A stretch of DNA of 32,554 bases. Origin: Calditerrivibrio nitroreducens. GTDB lineage: Bacteria; Chrysiogenota; Deferribacteres; Deferribacterales; Calditerrivibrionaceae. Positions 1-8,488 of the stretch are shown here, piece by piece. The notes beneath the pieces are model-generated. The model searched no databases, had not been told where the DNA came from, and worked only from the letters and a program-made list of their open reading frames with translations. Numbering within the stretch: position 1 is the stretch's first letter; every line of letters begins with the position of its first letter. The stretch is from the NCBI GenBank assembly GCA_002878065.1, contig PNIN01000023.1:1-32554 (forward strand). Reading direction: 5' to 3'. The position numbers and the translations under genes were made by a program.

Positions 1-790
1 CCTCTATCCATCTTCCTATCCTTTCCCTTGCCTCCTCAAAACTCCCAAACTCATTAAGCCAGATTACCTCCTCTTTTATTGTCCTCATCATCCTCTCTGG
101 TATCTGCATTGCCCTTTGGATTATCATAACTGGTGAATATCTGCTCAATACCGAGTGTTGCCATATCCCTCATAAATGAGGTAGCTGTCGGCTGCGAACC
201 ATTGTCACTTATAAGTTTTAGCCCTTGCCCTCTTACACCATCTGGAAATTCCTTCTCTACTGCCATCTCCAGTGCCTCCTCCCATTCTCCTGCCCTGCTC
301 CTTAATGTGAGATTCCAGCCCACTATCTTCTTCGTATACCAGTCAAGCACTATTACCAGATATACCCATCCAATAGAAGATACCATGAATTCCGTCATAT
401 CTATTCCCCAATACTGCCTCGGTCTTTCAGCCCTGGGTTTGCTCCTCTGAGAACTCCTCTTTGCCTTATGAACTGTCTCGGTGTAAGCAGCCCATGTTTC
501 TTCATGATCCCCTGAACCCTCTTGTGATTCACCTTTAAGCCTTCTCTATGCCTTAGCCAGGCAGTCACTCTCCTGTATCCCCAAAAGGGATGCCCTGTCT
601 TTATCTTTTCGACAAGCTCGTTATCCCTTAAGAGATACTTCCCTCTCATTAACACCTTTCCCCCTGGCAGCACTATAATAGCTGCTCCTTGATATCCCCA
701 GAGCTTTACAGGCATCTTTTATGGTGTATCCTGAACCCTTAAGCCACTGCACCGCCTCTACCTTGTTCCCATTAGCTCTTCCGTTTTTTT
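1..790 (-). pseudogene. IS3-family orfB (DDE integrase) remnant, partial
   Basis: Pieces in different frames join into one rve-type transposase. The N-terminal part has VEAVQWLKGSGYTIKDACKA and then GHPFWGYRRVTAWLRHREGL, the HTH_21 part of IS3 orfB. The catalytic core has QYWGIDMTEFMVSSIGWVYL, VLDWYTKKIVGW (first Asp) and LISDNGSQPT (second Asp). The third catalytic residue, Glu in ERMMRTIKEEVIWLNEF, is readable only in another frame, because of a one-base shift near 94-101. Two more one-base shifts lie near 624-627 (a run of three G on the minus strand) and 455-463. The C-terminus is beyond the left edge. As it stands no complete DDE triad can be translated from one frame, so the enzyme is probably dead. 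Confidence 0.82.
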
Positions 791-1064
791 AAAATCTCTA
801 TCTGTATGGCCTGCTTGCCATTATCTTCTGAAGCCTCTCTATCTCTGCCCTGTAATGATTATCATCATATGAGCCATTGATAAGCCCCCTTTTCCCTGAC
901 TCAAGAAATTTGTCTCTCCACTTGTAATATAGAGTCTGGCTGATTTTATGCTCCCTGCATATTTCAGCTACAGACCGCTTCTCCTTTAGCCCCTCAAGGA
1001 CTATTGCCAATTTTTCTTCTAATGACCATTCTGCTTATGTAGAAAGTCTAACCTCTCCAACCAT
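784..1064 (-). pseudogene. IS3-family orfA (helix-turn-helix) remnant
   Basis: The readable protein runs EWSLEEKLAIVLEGLKEK, then RSVAEICREHKISQTLYYKW, which is the HTH_21/transposase-8 type DNA-binding domain of IS3 orfA proteins. The likely original start is the ATG at 1064 (MVGEVRLST), but a TAA at 1035-1037 follows nine codons later in the same frame, so the N-terminus is cut by a nonsense codon. Near 818-822 a single-base shift moves reading from ...RLQKIM to the expected GKQAIQIEILKK tail. The gene ends in a run of seven A (minus strand, 784-790) at the orfA/orfB junction, where IS3 elements normally place their programmed frameshift. The domain call is secure; the exact start is inferred. 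Confidence 0.75.
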
Positions 1065-1138
1065 CGACTGTCCAGTCAGGGAGGAAGTGATAATACCTGG
1101 ATCTACACATTTACCGTGTCCACTACCTATGGGGTTCA

Positions 1139-1475
1139 GTATATCCTGGGCGGCTATATCTATATTTTTTTCAAGTTTGAACTGAATTGTGATCCTTGTG
1201 CTCCCTTTTGTATTAGTTGAAACCATTGAGGTTATTCCATCTATCGTTGAAAACTCCTTTTCAAGTGGTAGTGCAACGGTGGATGCCATTGTTTCAGGGC
1301 TTGCACCGGGGAGTGTTGCTGTGACTTCTATAGTTGGAAAGTCCACGGATGGTAGGTCATTTACTGGAAGCTTAAAATATGCAAAAAGTCCAAAAATAAT
1401 TATAGAAAGTGAAATAAGGATTGTGGTGACGGGACGATTTATAAAAAATGAGCTAATTTGATTTTCATTATTCAT
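1139..1475 (-). pseudogene. RND efflux pump inner-membrane subunit, N-terminal fragment
   Basis: The first 112 residues match the start of AcrB/MdtB-type RND transporters: a short cytoplasmic start, FINRPVTTILISLSIIIFGL as the first membrane segment, LPVNDLPSVDFPTIEVTATL, then GASPETMASTVALPLEKEF and GSTRITIQFKLEKNIDIAAQ, the start of the porter domain. RND pumps are about 1,000 residues long and move drugs or metabolites with the proton gradient. Homology stops at codon 112 where the IS3 element begins; translation runs 34 codons into the IS and stops at 1035. Its start overlaps the end of the fusion-protein gene by 8 nt, so it was the third gene of a coupled operon. The rest, if present, lies beyond the IS outside the window. 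Confidence 0.85.
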
Positions 1476-2578
1476 TGTTTTTTTTCACCCTGATTTCCAC
1501 CTTTGCGTTGGGTCTTAATTTTATGGCACCATCGGTCACCACCTTTTCTCCCTCGTTTAGATTATCCACAACTGCTATTTCTTTATAGACATATTTTTGA
1601 TGAATGTTTCTTATTGATGCGGTATTGTTGTCGCTTATAATCCATACAAATTCGTTGTCTTGACCTTTTTGAATAGCATTTAGTGGGACAACGTAAACAT
1701 CTTTTAAAGTATCGAAATGTACTTTAACATTTACGAACTCTCCAGACCATAATCTTGCCAAACTGTTTTTTAAAAGTTGCTTTTAGTTTAAATGAACCAC
1801 TTGTTCTATCTATAGTATTGTCAATAAATGATATAAAGCCATCTTCAATTTTCTCACCTTTTTGGGAAAATAGCTCTACAATTATTTTCTTATTCCCAAT
1901 TAGATATTGATTGATTTTGTCAAGGTACTCCTCCGGAAGACTAAATTCTGCATCTATTGGTGTGATCTGGTAAATTGTTGTTATAGCTTTATCGTTCTCT
2001 TTTATATAATTTCCTTGGTCTAATAAGATTTCTCCTGCTTTACCGTTTATAGGAGATTTTATCGTGCAGTATGATATTTGCGATTTTAGGTATTCTATAT
2101 TTGCCTTATCTGCTTCTACTGTGGCTAAGGCAGTGTTTAATGATGTCTGTGCATTATCAAGATCCACCTGGGCTGCATACCCTTTCTGGACAAGTTCTTC
2201 GTATCTTGAAGCATTTTTCTTTGCATTTTCAAGAATTGCTAAATCCTTTTGCAATATTGCTTCAGCCTGTTTTATCGATTTTTCCAGGGTCAAACAGTCG
2301 ATTTTGACCAATAGCTGCCCTTTTTTTACGAAATCACCTTCATTGAAAAAGATTTTTTCTATCTTTCCAGAAACTTTTGACGTTAGACTAATTGAGTTTT
2401 TAGCCACAACTTGTCCAAATGTCTCATACACTACAGGGATATCAGTCTTTTTTACTGTTTCTATGACTACGGCAACAGGTTTATCCTGTTTTGATTTCTG
2501 TTTTATATCTTTTTTATCCTGTGAGCAGGCGGTTATTAGAATTAACAATAATAAAATATAGAACAGTAATCTATTCAT
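1468..2578 (-). pseudogene. RND membrane-fusion (periplasmic adaptor) lipoprotein, frameshifted
   Basis: The N-terminus MNRLLFYILLLLILITACSQ is a lipoprotein signal with lipobox LITAC. Then come a lipoyl/barrel-sandwich half (TFGQVVAKNSISLTSKVSGK, EGDFVKKGQLLVKID), a coiled-coil hairpin around residues 95-165, the second lipoyl half (CTIKSPINGKAGEILLDQGN) and a beta-barrel start. The frame breaks at a run of six T at 1766-1771 (A6 in the coding strand). Beyond it, the C-terminal barrel and membrane-proximal domain continue in the other frame (ARLWSGEFVNVKVHFDTLKD to VEIRVKKNNE). Removing one A restores a protein of about 370 residues, normal for the family. The shift needed is +1, unlike common -1 recoding, though polymerase slippage on the A run could rescue a little product. 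Confidence 0.85.
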
Positions 2579-3601
2579 CCAACTCTCCTATTGCTTTTTT
2601 TAGCAGTGCTTCTGATATCAAATAGTCGTATTTTGATGAGATTCTGTTTAATCGGCCTTTTTCCAGTTCTATCTCAGCATCTGATAATTCGATGGGGGTG
2701 CTTAGCCCTGCATTGTATCTCCCCTTTGCGATTTCATAATTTTCTTCAGCCTGTTTTAAGATTTTTGCAGATATGTTATATTTTTCTGATGCTTCCTGAA
2801 GGTTATAAAAGGCTGTTTCTATTTCATTTTTTATGGATTGCATCAAAACCTGTTCGGTATATTTTAAATTTGCTATATTTGCTAAAATCTCATTAATTTG
2901 ATAATTGGTTAGATTGCCGTTGTACAAAGGAAAGTTAAACTTGATACCTAGGTTCCACCCATCCCTGTCCATATCTGGATGATTTCCGGATCTTAAATAA
3001 TATGATTCAAGACTGAAGGTCGGGTAATAGTTCGTTTTTGTAGCTTTTAGTGTAAATTCGGTGGATTTTATCTTTTCCCGTATGGATAACAATTCTGCCT
3101 TTTTAAATGGCTTAAAAGGTTATCTCTTGTCTGGATAGCAACGTTAAGATTTTCTTTTGCCTGTAAAAGACGAAAAAAATTTATCGTAACGTTTGTTATA
3201 ATTTGTGATTTCACAGAAAAAAAATCATATTCTGAGGATTTTTCCAAAAAATCATAGCTTTTAGATAGATTCCTCGTTTTATCAAAGTCGTATAGATTCA
3301 TCTTTAAATCAACACCTATTGAATATAGGTCATAACTGTTGTTGCTATCTTGTGTTGCGCTAACGGAAGGCAGAGGGGACGTTCTATTGTATCCCCCTGT
3401 TAGATTCATCTGGGGTAGTAGTGAGGAGTCTATCTGCTTCGACTTATTTTTATATATCTCTTTTTGGCTGTATGCTGCTTTTAGGCTTGGATTGTTTTTC
3501 AAAGCAAGCAAGATAAGATCTTTAAGATCCGACACATTTTCAGCTGAGGCTATTATAGGTAAAAAAAAAGATAAGATCAAAACTTTAAAACATATCTTCA
3601 T
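2571..3601 (-). pseudogene. TolC-type outer-membrane efflux factor with internal deletion and frameshift
   Basis: The start at 3601 gives a clean signal peptide (MKICFKVLILSFFLPIIASA), followed by DLILLALKNNPSLKAAYSQK and further repeat-one sequence typical of the OEP/TolC family. After AKENLNVAIQTRDNLLSHLK (near 3100) the reading frame is lost and resumes in another frame at ELLSIREKIKSTEFTLKATK, which belongs to the second TolC repeat. Joined, the halves give about 343 residues, while relatives have about 430-450, so roughly 80-100 residues at the end of repeat one and the linker are missing. The C-terminus (YEIAKGRYNAGLSTPIELSD) is normal. It overlaps the crotonase gene by 17 nt and the adaptor gene by 8 nt. 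A channel with half of one repeat missing is unlikely to fold. Confidence 0.82.
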
Positions 3602-4376
3602 AATCTTCCCATCTATTTTTAAACTTTGGTTCTCTTTTTTCAATAAATGCCAACATCCCTTCTTTTTTATCATAGCTGCTGAAAGCCACAGAAAAAGCGT
3701 TTTGTTCCAACAGGAGAGCTCTATCGATATCTATTTCTATGCCATTGTTTATGGTCTCTTTTGCCAGACCAAGGGTAAACATACTTTTTTTGTTGAGGTT
3801 TTTTACAACATCACAGATATGACCAAACATTTCATCTTTCGATTTAAATATTTTTGATATTATCCCTCGACAAAATAGCTCATCAACACCTATCTCCAAC
3901 CCTGTTATGGTGAGATATTTGACAAAATTCTCATGTATCTTTCGAGAAGCAAGAGCAGTTCCCCCAAAAGCAGGGATGATACCGTAGTCGGTTTCCGGAA
4001 AGCCAAATGTGGTATCTTTTGTGGCAAAAACAAGATCTGATGCAATTGCTATTTCAAATCCTGGTCCAAGTGTTTTGCCGGCCAGTGCAGAAATGATAAT
4101 CTTTCTACTCTCTCTTATTTTTTTTATCAGCTCCTGACCTAAAGAAGCATATATCTTTGCCTCTGTCTCATCATACCCCAAAAGGGACTTTATATCATGA
4201 CCAAGACAAAAATCTTTTGATGCCGATGAAAAGATTATATGGTTTATATTTTTATCATTTTCAACGCTTTCAATGAGATTTATTATCTCCACAATATTAT
4301 TTTTTGTAAGATAGATACCTGAAAAAGTTATATACAGAGCTTTCTCCTGGGAATTTATTTCAGTACCAATATTCAT
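3585..4376 (-). CDS. Enoyl-CoA hydratase/isomerase family protein (crotonase fold)
   Basis: The protein has 263 residues, the usual size for enoyl-CoA hydratases. The oxyanion-hole segments are visible as SASKDFCLGHDIKSL (residues 51-65) and LAGKTLGPGFEIAIASDLVF (98-117). Glu108 and Glu128 (in FGFPETDYGIIPAFGG) align with the two catalytic glutamates of rat mitochondrial hydratase (Glu144 and Glu164), so hydratase activity is plausible. Substrate cannot be told: fatty-acid or aromatic degradation and isomerase roles all occur in this family. The C-terminal helix (EGMLAFIEKREPKFKNR) is the typical trimer-forming end. It is divergent from thrS and overlaps the dead efflux operon by 17 nt, so it was probably once its first gene or shares its transcript. 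Confidence 0.85.
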   Translation of the reverse strand: MNIGTEINSQEKALYITFSGIYLTKNNIVEIINLIESVENDKNINHIIFSSASKDFCLGHDIKSLLGYDETEAKIYASLGQELIKKIRESRKIIISALAGKTLGPGFEIAIASDLVFATKDTTFGFPETDYGIIPAFGGTALASRKIHENFVKYLTITGLEIGVDELFCRGIISKIFKSKDEMFGHICDVVKNLNKKSMFTLGLAKETINNGIEIDIDRALLLEQNAFSVAFSSYDKKEGMLAFIEKREPKFKNRWEDYEDMF

Positions 4377-4454
4377 ATGCCAACCTCTAATATTTTTTTG
4401 TCAATTAACATTTTTACTTATTTTTATCAATAAATATTTTTTTCAAAAAAATCT

Positions 4455-4483
4455 TTGACTTTAATATAAAACTGTGTAATTAT
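4455..4483 (+). promoter_or_regulatory. Candidate sigma-70 promoter for thrS operon
   Basis: TTGACT at 4455-4460 and AATTAT at 4478-4483 are separated by 17 nt in a very AT-rich divergent intergenic region. This leaves a 5' leader of roughly 60 nt before thrS. The -35 is strong and the -10 matches four of six consensus positions. I see no T-box or other known leader element in the remaining sequence. Confidence 0.45.
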
Positions 4484-4547
4484 CTAAATTTACAAAACTT
4501 TTAAAGCTAAAGCTATGGTAATGGCTTGATACGACTTTGGAGGATTT

Positions 4548-6470
4548 ATGGAGATTGTGTTGCCAGATAAAAATAAAATTTCGCTTGAAGATGATGCTAC
4601 AGTGGCGGATGTGGCAAAAAAGATCAGTGAAGGGTTATTCAAAAGGGCTATCGCCGGGAAAGTGAATGGAAATCTTGTTGATCTTTCTGCGAAGGTAAAA
4701 GATGGTGATCAGGTCACTATTATTACAGAAAAGGATCCTGAGTCGATCGATATTTTGAGACATTCCACTGCTCATCTTATGGCTCAGGCTGTGCGTAGAC
4801 TTTTTAAAGATGTAAAGGTAACCATAGGCCCCACAATACAGGATGGTTTTTACTACGATTTTGATATAGATACACCTTTTAAAGAGGAAGACCTGGAAAA
4901 GATAGAGCAGGTGATGGCGGATATTGCAAGGCAGGATTTACCTATAATTAGAAAAGAGCTTAAAAAGGAAGATGCTATTAAGCTTTTTTCCGAAATGGAT
5001 GAAACATACAAGGTGGAGATAATAAACGACCTTGGAGAAGAGGTTGTATCTATATATTCCCAGGGGGAATTTGTGGATCTCTGCAGGGGGCCTCATCTTC
5101 CATCTACAGGTTTCATAAAGCATTTTAAGCTTTTAAGTGTTGCGGGTGCTTACTGGCGAGGGGATGAGAAAAATAAAATGCTTCAAAGAATTTATGGCAC
5201 TGCATGGTTTAAGAAAAGTGAGCTAGATGAATACCTGAATAGACTGGAAGAGGCAAAAAAGAGAGACCACAGAAGATTGGGTAAAGAGTTGGAGCTATTT
5301 GGTACATTTGATGAAATAGGTTCCGGTCTTATATGCTGGATGCCTAAAGGGGCAAAAGTGAGGGCCACCATTGAAGAGTTTTGGCGTAAGGAGCATTTTA
5401 AAAATGGATATGACCTGCTTTACACACCTCATATAGGTAAGTCTAACCTCTGGCATACATCAGGACATCTGGATTTTTATTCTGAAAATATGTATTCCCC
5501 AATGGATATAGAAGGGCAGAATTATTATATAAAGCCTATGAATTGCCCCTTTCACATAATGATTTACAAGTCGAAAAATAGATCTTACAGGGATCTACCA
5601 CTTAGATGGGCGGAGCTCGGAACAGTGTATAGATATGAAAGATCTGGGGTTTTACACGGATTATTGAGGGTTAGAGGTTTTACGCAGGATGATGCCCATA
5701 TTATCTGTGCACAGGATCAGATCGTAGAGGAGATTGAAGAGGTTCTTAAATTTTCTCTGGAAATCTGGAAAACGTTTGGGTTTACATCCATCAAAGGGTA
5801 TATTGCCACAAGACCGGAGAAAAGCGTTGGGGATGACTCAATGTGGAAAGCTGCCACTGATTCTCTTATGGAGTCTATAAAGAAATCGGGGATTGAGTAC
5901 GAAATAGATGAGGGCGGTGGGGCATTTTACGGACCAAAAATAGACTTAAAGGTTAAGGATGCCATAGGTAGGGAATGGCAGATGACCACCATTCAGTTTG
6001 ATTTCAATCTACCTGAAAGATTTGATATGGTATATGTGGATAGAGATGGAAAAGAAAAAAGACCTTATATGGTTCATAGGGCTTTACTGGGATCTCTGGA
6101 AAGGTTTTTTGGTGTTTTAATAGAGCATTATGCTGGTGCTTTCCCCTTCTGGCTCGCACCTGTACAGATAAAAATATTGAATATATCTGATGAACAGGCT
6201 GATTACTGTGAGCAGTTGTACAGAAGATTAAAGACTGAAGGTTTTAGAGTGGAACTGGATTTGAGAAATGAAAAAATTGGTTATAAAATACGGGAGGCAC
6301 AGCTTTTTAAGGTGCCGCATATGATTATAGTCGGTAATCAAGAAAAAGAAAAGAATCTTGTGAGCGTAAGATTAAGAAATGGTGAGACAAAAAATAATCT
6401 TGATTTTTCTGAGTATTTTAGTGTAATAGATGAATTAAACAGGTCTAAGACCTTAAATCTTTGGAGGTGA
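4548..6470 (+). CDS. thrS: Threonyl-tRNA synthetase
   Basis: At 640 residues this is full length for bacterial ThrRS, which charges tRNA-Thr in the cytoplasm. In order there are a TGS domain (1-60), an editing domain with the HxxxH motif His72/His76 and the CRGPH pair Cys179/His183, the class II catalytic core, and the anticodon-binding domain from about 540. The zinc and active-site ligands Cys333 (MNCPFH), His384 (DDAHIIC) and His510 (MVHRALLGS) are all present. A good ribosome site (TTTGGAGGA) precedes the ATG. It heads thrS-infC-rpmI-rplT, a widespread order. Its stop codon TGA overlaps the ribosome-binding sequence of infC (GGAGGTGA), suggesting tight coupling. Confidence 0.98.
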   Translation: MEIVLPDKNKISLEDDATVADVAKKISEGLFKRAIAGKVNGNLVDLSAKVKDGDQVTIITEKDPESIDILRHSTAHLMAQAVRRLFKDVKVTIGPTIQDGFYYDFDIDTPFKEEDLEKIEQVMADIARQDLPIIRKELKKEDAIKLFSEMDETYKVEIINDLGEEVVSIYSQGEFVDLCRGPHLPSTGFIKHFKLLSVAGAYWRGDEKNKMLQRIYGTAWFKKSELDEYLNRLEEAKKRDHRRLGKELELFGTFDEIGSGLICWMPKGAKVRATIEEFWRKEHFKNGYDLLYTPHIGKSNLWHTSGHLDFYSENMYSPMDIEGQNYYIKPMNCPFHIMIYKSKNRSYRDLPLRWAELGTVYRYERSGVLHGLLRVRGFTQDDAHIICAQDQIVEEIEEVLKFSLEIWKTFGFTSIKGYIATRPEKSVGDDSMWKAATDSLMESIKKSGIEYEIDEGGGAFYGPKIDLKVKDAIGREWQMTTIQFDFNLPERFDMVYVDRDGKEKRPYMVHRALLGSLERFFGVLIEHYAGAFPFWLAPVQIKILNISDEQADYCEQLYRRLKTEGFRVELDLRNEKIGYKIREAQLFKVPHMIIVGNQEKEKNLVSVRLRNGETKNNLDFSEYFSVIDELNRSKTLNLWR

Positions 6471-6473
6471 TTT

Positions 6474-7001
6474 ATAAACGAAAAGGTTCTTGAACAAGAA
6501 AGGATCAACGAGGAGATAACTGCATCAGAAGTGCGTTTGATACTGGAAGATGGCAAGCAGGCTGGGATTGTTTCAATTGATGAGGCACTGAAAATAGCCC
6601 AGGAAAGAGGTTATGACCTTGTGGAGATAGCTCCAAATGCAAAGCCGCCAGTTTGTAAGCTTCTGGACTATGGTAAGTTTAAATTTGAAAAAGTAAAGAA
6701 AGAGAAGGAAGCCCGTAAGAAGCAGCGGCAAAACATGATTGAAACCAAAGAGCTAAAACTTAGACCCAATATAGATGAACATGATTATGATGTGAAATTG
6801 AAACATATAAGAAGATTCCTTGAAGATGGTGATAAGGTTAAATTGGTTGTTAGATTTAAAGGTCGGGAAACCATGTTTGGTGAGCATGGAATCGATCTGC
6901 TGAATAGAATCACGGCAGATTTACAAGATCTCTGCGTTGTTGAAAAAAAACCAGAGATGCAGGGTCGTCAACAGGTGATGGTTATAGCACCTAAAAATTA
7001 A
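6474..7001 (+). CDS. infC: Translation initiation factor IF-3, probable AUA start
   Basis: IF3 binds the 30S subunit, prevents premature 50S joining and proofreads start codons. The conserved N-terminus RINEEITASEVRLILEDGKQ is encoded upstream of the first in-frame GTG (6531). Before that segment there is no in-frame ATG, GTG or TTG back to the stop codon at 6468. The only good start is ATA at 6474, with GGAGGT at 6462-6467 placed six bases before it. This gives 175 residues, normal for IF3. Rare start codons (AUU, AUC, AUA) are a known trait of infC and allow IF3 to repress its own synthesis. The C-terminal domain (MIETKELKLRPNIDEHDYDV) is complete. Starting at GTG 6531 would remove conserved residues. 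Confidence 0.95.
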   Translation: MNEKVLEQERINEEITASEVRLILEDGKQAGIVSIDEALKIAQERGYDLVEIAPNAKPPVCKLLDYGKFKFEKVKKEKEARKKQRQNMIETKELKLRPNIDEHDYDVKLKHIRRFLEDGDKVKLVVRFKGRETMFGEHGIDLLNRITADLQDLCVVEKKPEMQGRQQVMVIAPKN

Positions 7002-7016
7002 CAGTTTGGAGGAAAG

Positions 7017-7214
7017 ATGCCAAAAGTAAAAACCCACAGGGGAGCTGCCAAAAGATTTAAAGTTACAGGCAGTGGAAAGATTAAGTACAAAAGAAGCTTT
7101 TTGAGGCACATCCTCACCTCAAAGAGCAGTAAAAGAAAGCGCGCATTGCGCCACCCTGGCATCCTGGAAGGTGCAGATTGCGCCAATATCAGGAAGCTGT
7201 TACCATACGTTTAA
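7017..7214 (+). CDS. rpmI: 50S ribosomal protein L35 (bL35)
   Basis: The 65-residue, strongly basic protein begins [20 protein letters not shown], the hallmark of bL35, and is full length. It starts at an ATG with a strong GGAGGA ribosome site 15 nt downstream of infC and is followed by rplT after 15 nt, as in most bacteria. In E. coli this region of the operon is repressed by L20 binding to the mRNA; I see no clear counterpart structure in the short gap here. Confidence 0.98.
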   Translation: MPKVKTHRGAAKRFKVTGSGKIKYKRSFLRHILTSKSSKRKRALRHPGILEGADCANIRKLLPYV

Positions 7215-7229
7215 TCAAAGGAGGATGAA

Positions 7230-7577
7230 GTGCCTAGAGCAAAAGGTGGTTTTAAAACCAGAAGAAGAAGAAATAAGTGGCTAAAAGTCACAAAAGGGTT
7301 CAGGGGCGTAGCAAATAACGTCTATAAAAACGCTCGTGAATATGGTGAAAGAGCTTTAGCATTTGCCTATAAAGGCAGAAAACTCAAAAAGAGGGATTTT
7401 AGATCTTTGTGGATTACAAGGATCAATGCTGCGGTTCGTCAGTATGGGCTTAGCTATAGCAAGTTTATCGGATTGTTAAATGCGAAAAACATTGAAGTGG
7501 ATCGTAAGGCTTTATCTGAGCTTGCCATAAGAAATCCCCAGGAATTTGAAGCACTTGTCAAACAGGTTAAGGAATAA
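7230..7577 (+). CDS. rplT: 50S ribosomal protein L20 (bL20)
   Basis: The 115-residue protein begins [20 protein letters not shown] and is basic throughout, full length for bL20, an early 23S rRNA-binding assembly protein. The start is GTG at 7230, after AAAGGAGG; there is no ATG giving the conserved N-terminus. It closes the thrS-infC-rpmI-rplT group and is followed within a few bases by a terminator-like hairpin. Confidence 0.98.
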   Translation: MPRAKGGFKTRRRRNKWLKVTKGFRGVANNVYKNAREYGERALAFAYKGRKLKKRDFRSLWITRINAAVRQYGLSYSKFIGLLNAKNIEVDRKALSELAIRNPQEFEALVKQVKE

Positions 7578-7582
7578 TTTAT

Positions 7583-7607
7583 AGGCGTTTAAAAACCACG
7601 CTTTTTT
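7583..7607 (+). terminator. Rho-independent terminator after rplT, abutting next start codon
   Basis: AGGCGT (7583-7588) can pair with ACGCTT (7598-7603), giving a six-base-pair stem (one G-T) with a nine-base loop, and T continues to 7607 (six T from 7602). It lies just after the rplT stop, where a terminator is expected. The T run ends one base before the ATG of the permease gene. Confidence 0.55.
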
Positions 7608-8480
7608 ATGAGTAATCTTTCATTAAAGGGATCAATACTGATCATATTGGCCGGTGTCCTGTGGGGGACGACAGGTACATCTCAGGGTCTTGCACCTGTG
7701 GGGGTTTCCTCTTCTACTGTGGGCTCTATGAGACTTATTATTGCAGGGGTGTTTTTTACTATCCTGCTTATTTTAACAAAAGATTATCCTAAAAAGAATT
7801 TAAGAAAAGAGGATCTTTTTTTTCTGATAGTGGGGACTTTGTCTGTGGTATTTTATCAGTTATCTTTCTTCTACGGTGTAAGGATATCAGGTGTGGCTGT
7901 GGGGACTCTGATAGGTATCGGTAGCTCACCTATGTGGGGGGGATTGCTTGGGTACCTATTCCTTGGTGAGAAGCCTGCAAAAATTTGGTATTTATCCACA
8001 TTCCTTGCTATTTTAGGGCTTATTTTTTTATCTTTCATTGATATATCGAGCTTACACATAAATTTTACAGGTGTGCTTTTGATGTTACTTGCTGGTTTTA
8101 CCTATGTAGTTTACTCCCTTTGTGCTAAAAAGCTCATGACAAAATTTCATGCAAATTTCGTCATGGCGGTTTACTTTATGGGGGGTGGTATTTTGATGAT
8201 GCCTGTTCTCTTTATGAATGATATGAGTTGGCTTCTTAGTTTGCGAGGATCCATATTGATGATTCATCTGGGCATCTTTGCCACTTTTTTGGCGTATATT
8301 CTCTTTTCACGGGGGTTAATGCTGGTGCCTGTATCAAAAGCCACAACATTATCTCTATCTGAGCCATTAACCGCATCAATTCTGGGAATAACTGTGTTGG
8401 GGGAAAGGGTTACGATGATGAATATAATTGGAATCTTTTTGATATTTACCAGTCTGTTGTTGCTATCCAGAAAGAGTTGA
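7608..8480 (+). CDS. EamA/DMT-superfamily permease
   Basis: This 290-residue protein is almost entirely hydrophobic, with about ten predicted membrane segments arranged as two EamA repeats. The first repeat starts at GSILIILAGVLWGTTGTSQG and the second near NFTGVLLMLLAGFTYVVYSL; the latter ends with SEPLTASILGITVLGERVTM, the usual DMT signature. Such proteins export or import amino acids, nucleotides or other metabolites; the substrate cannot be told. The start is odd: ATG 7608 follows directly on the T run of the terminator after rplT and has no ribosome-binding sequence. The next in-frame ATG, at residue 42, would remove the first membrane helix. It is convergent with the cardiolipin-synthase gene, eight bases away. 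Confidence 0.88.
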   Translation: MSNLSLKGSILIILAGVLWGTTGTSQGLAPVGVSSSTVGSMRLIIAGVFFTILLILTKDYPKKNLRKEDLFFLIVGTLSVVFYQLSFFYGVRISGVAVGTLIGIGSSPMWGGLLGYLFLGEKPAKIWYLSTFLAILGLIFLSFIDISSLHINFTGVLLMLLAGFTYVVYSLCAKKLMTKFHANFVMAVYFMGGGILMMPVLFMNDMSWLLSLRGSILMIHLGIFATFLAYILFSRGLMLVPVSKATTLSLSEPLTASILGITVLGERVTMMNIIGIFLIFTSLLLLSRKS

Positions 8481-8488
8481 TCATATAG

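Larger units (their letters stand above)
1..1138 (-). mobile_element. Degenerate IS3-family insertion sequence, cut by left edge
   Basis: Reading the minus strand, the element starts at 1138 with TGAACCCCATAGGTAGTGGA, a TG-starting end as expected for IS3-family termini. This point is exactly where the similarity of the interrupted efflux gene to RND pumps stops (codon 112 ends at 1140). Inside are an orfA-type helix-turn-helix protein and an orfB-type DDE integrase, both broken. The far end and the second copy of the target duplication lie left of position 1, so length and target repeat cannot be read; from the missing integrase C-terminus I infer roughly 1.3 kb in total. With one nonsense codon and about four frameshifts, this copy should not make its own transposase. 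Confidence 0.85.

Noticed and set aside
1766-1771. Programmed frameshift in the adaptor gene at the A6 run
   Set aside because: The shift needed is +1, adaptors of this family are not known to be recoded, and the neighbouring genes are also damaged.
2064-2561. Plus-strand open frame of 165 codons over the adaptor lipoprotein gene
   Set aside because: The minus strand carries clear membrane-fusion protein motifs; the plus-strand translation has none.
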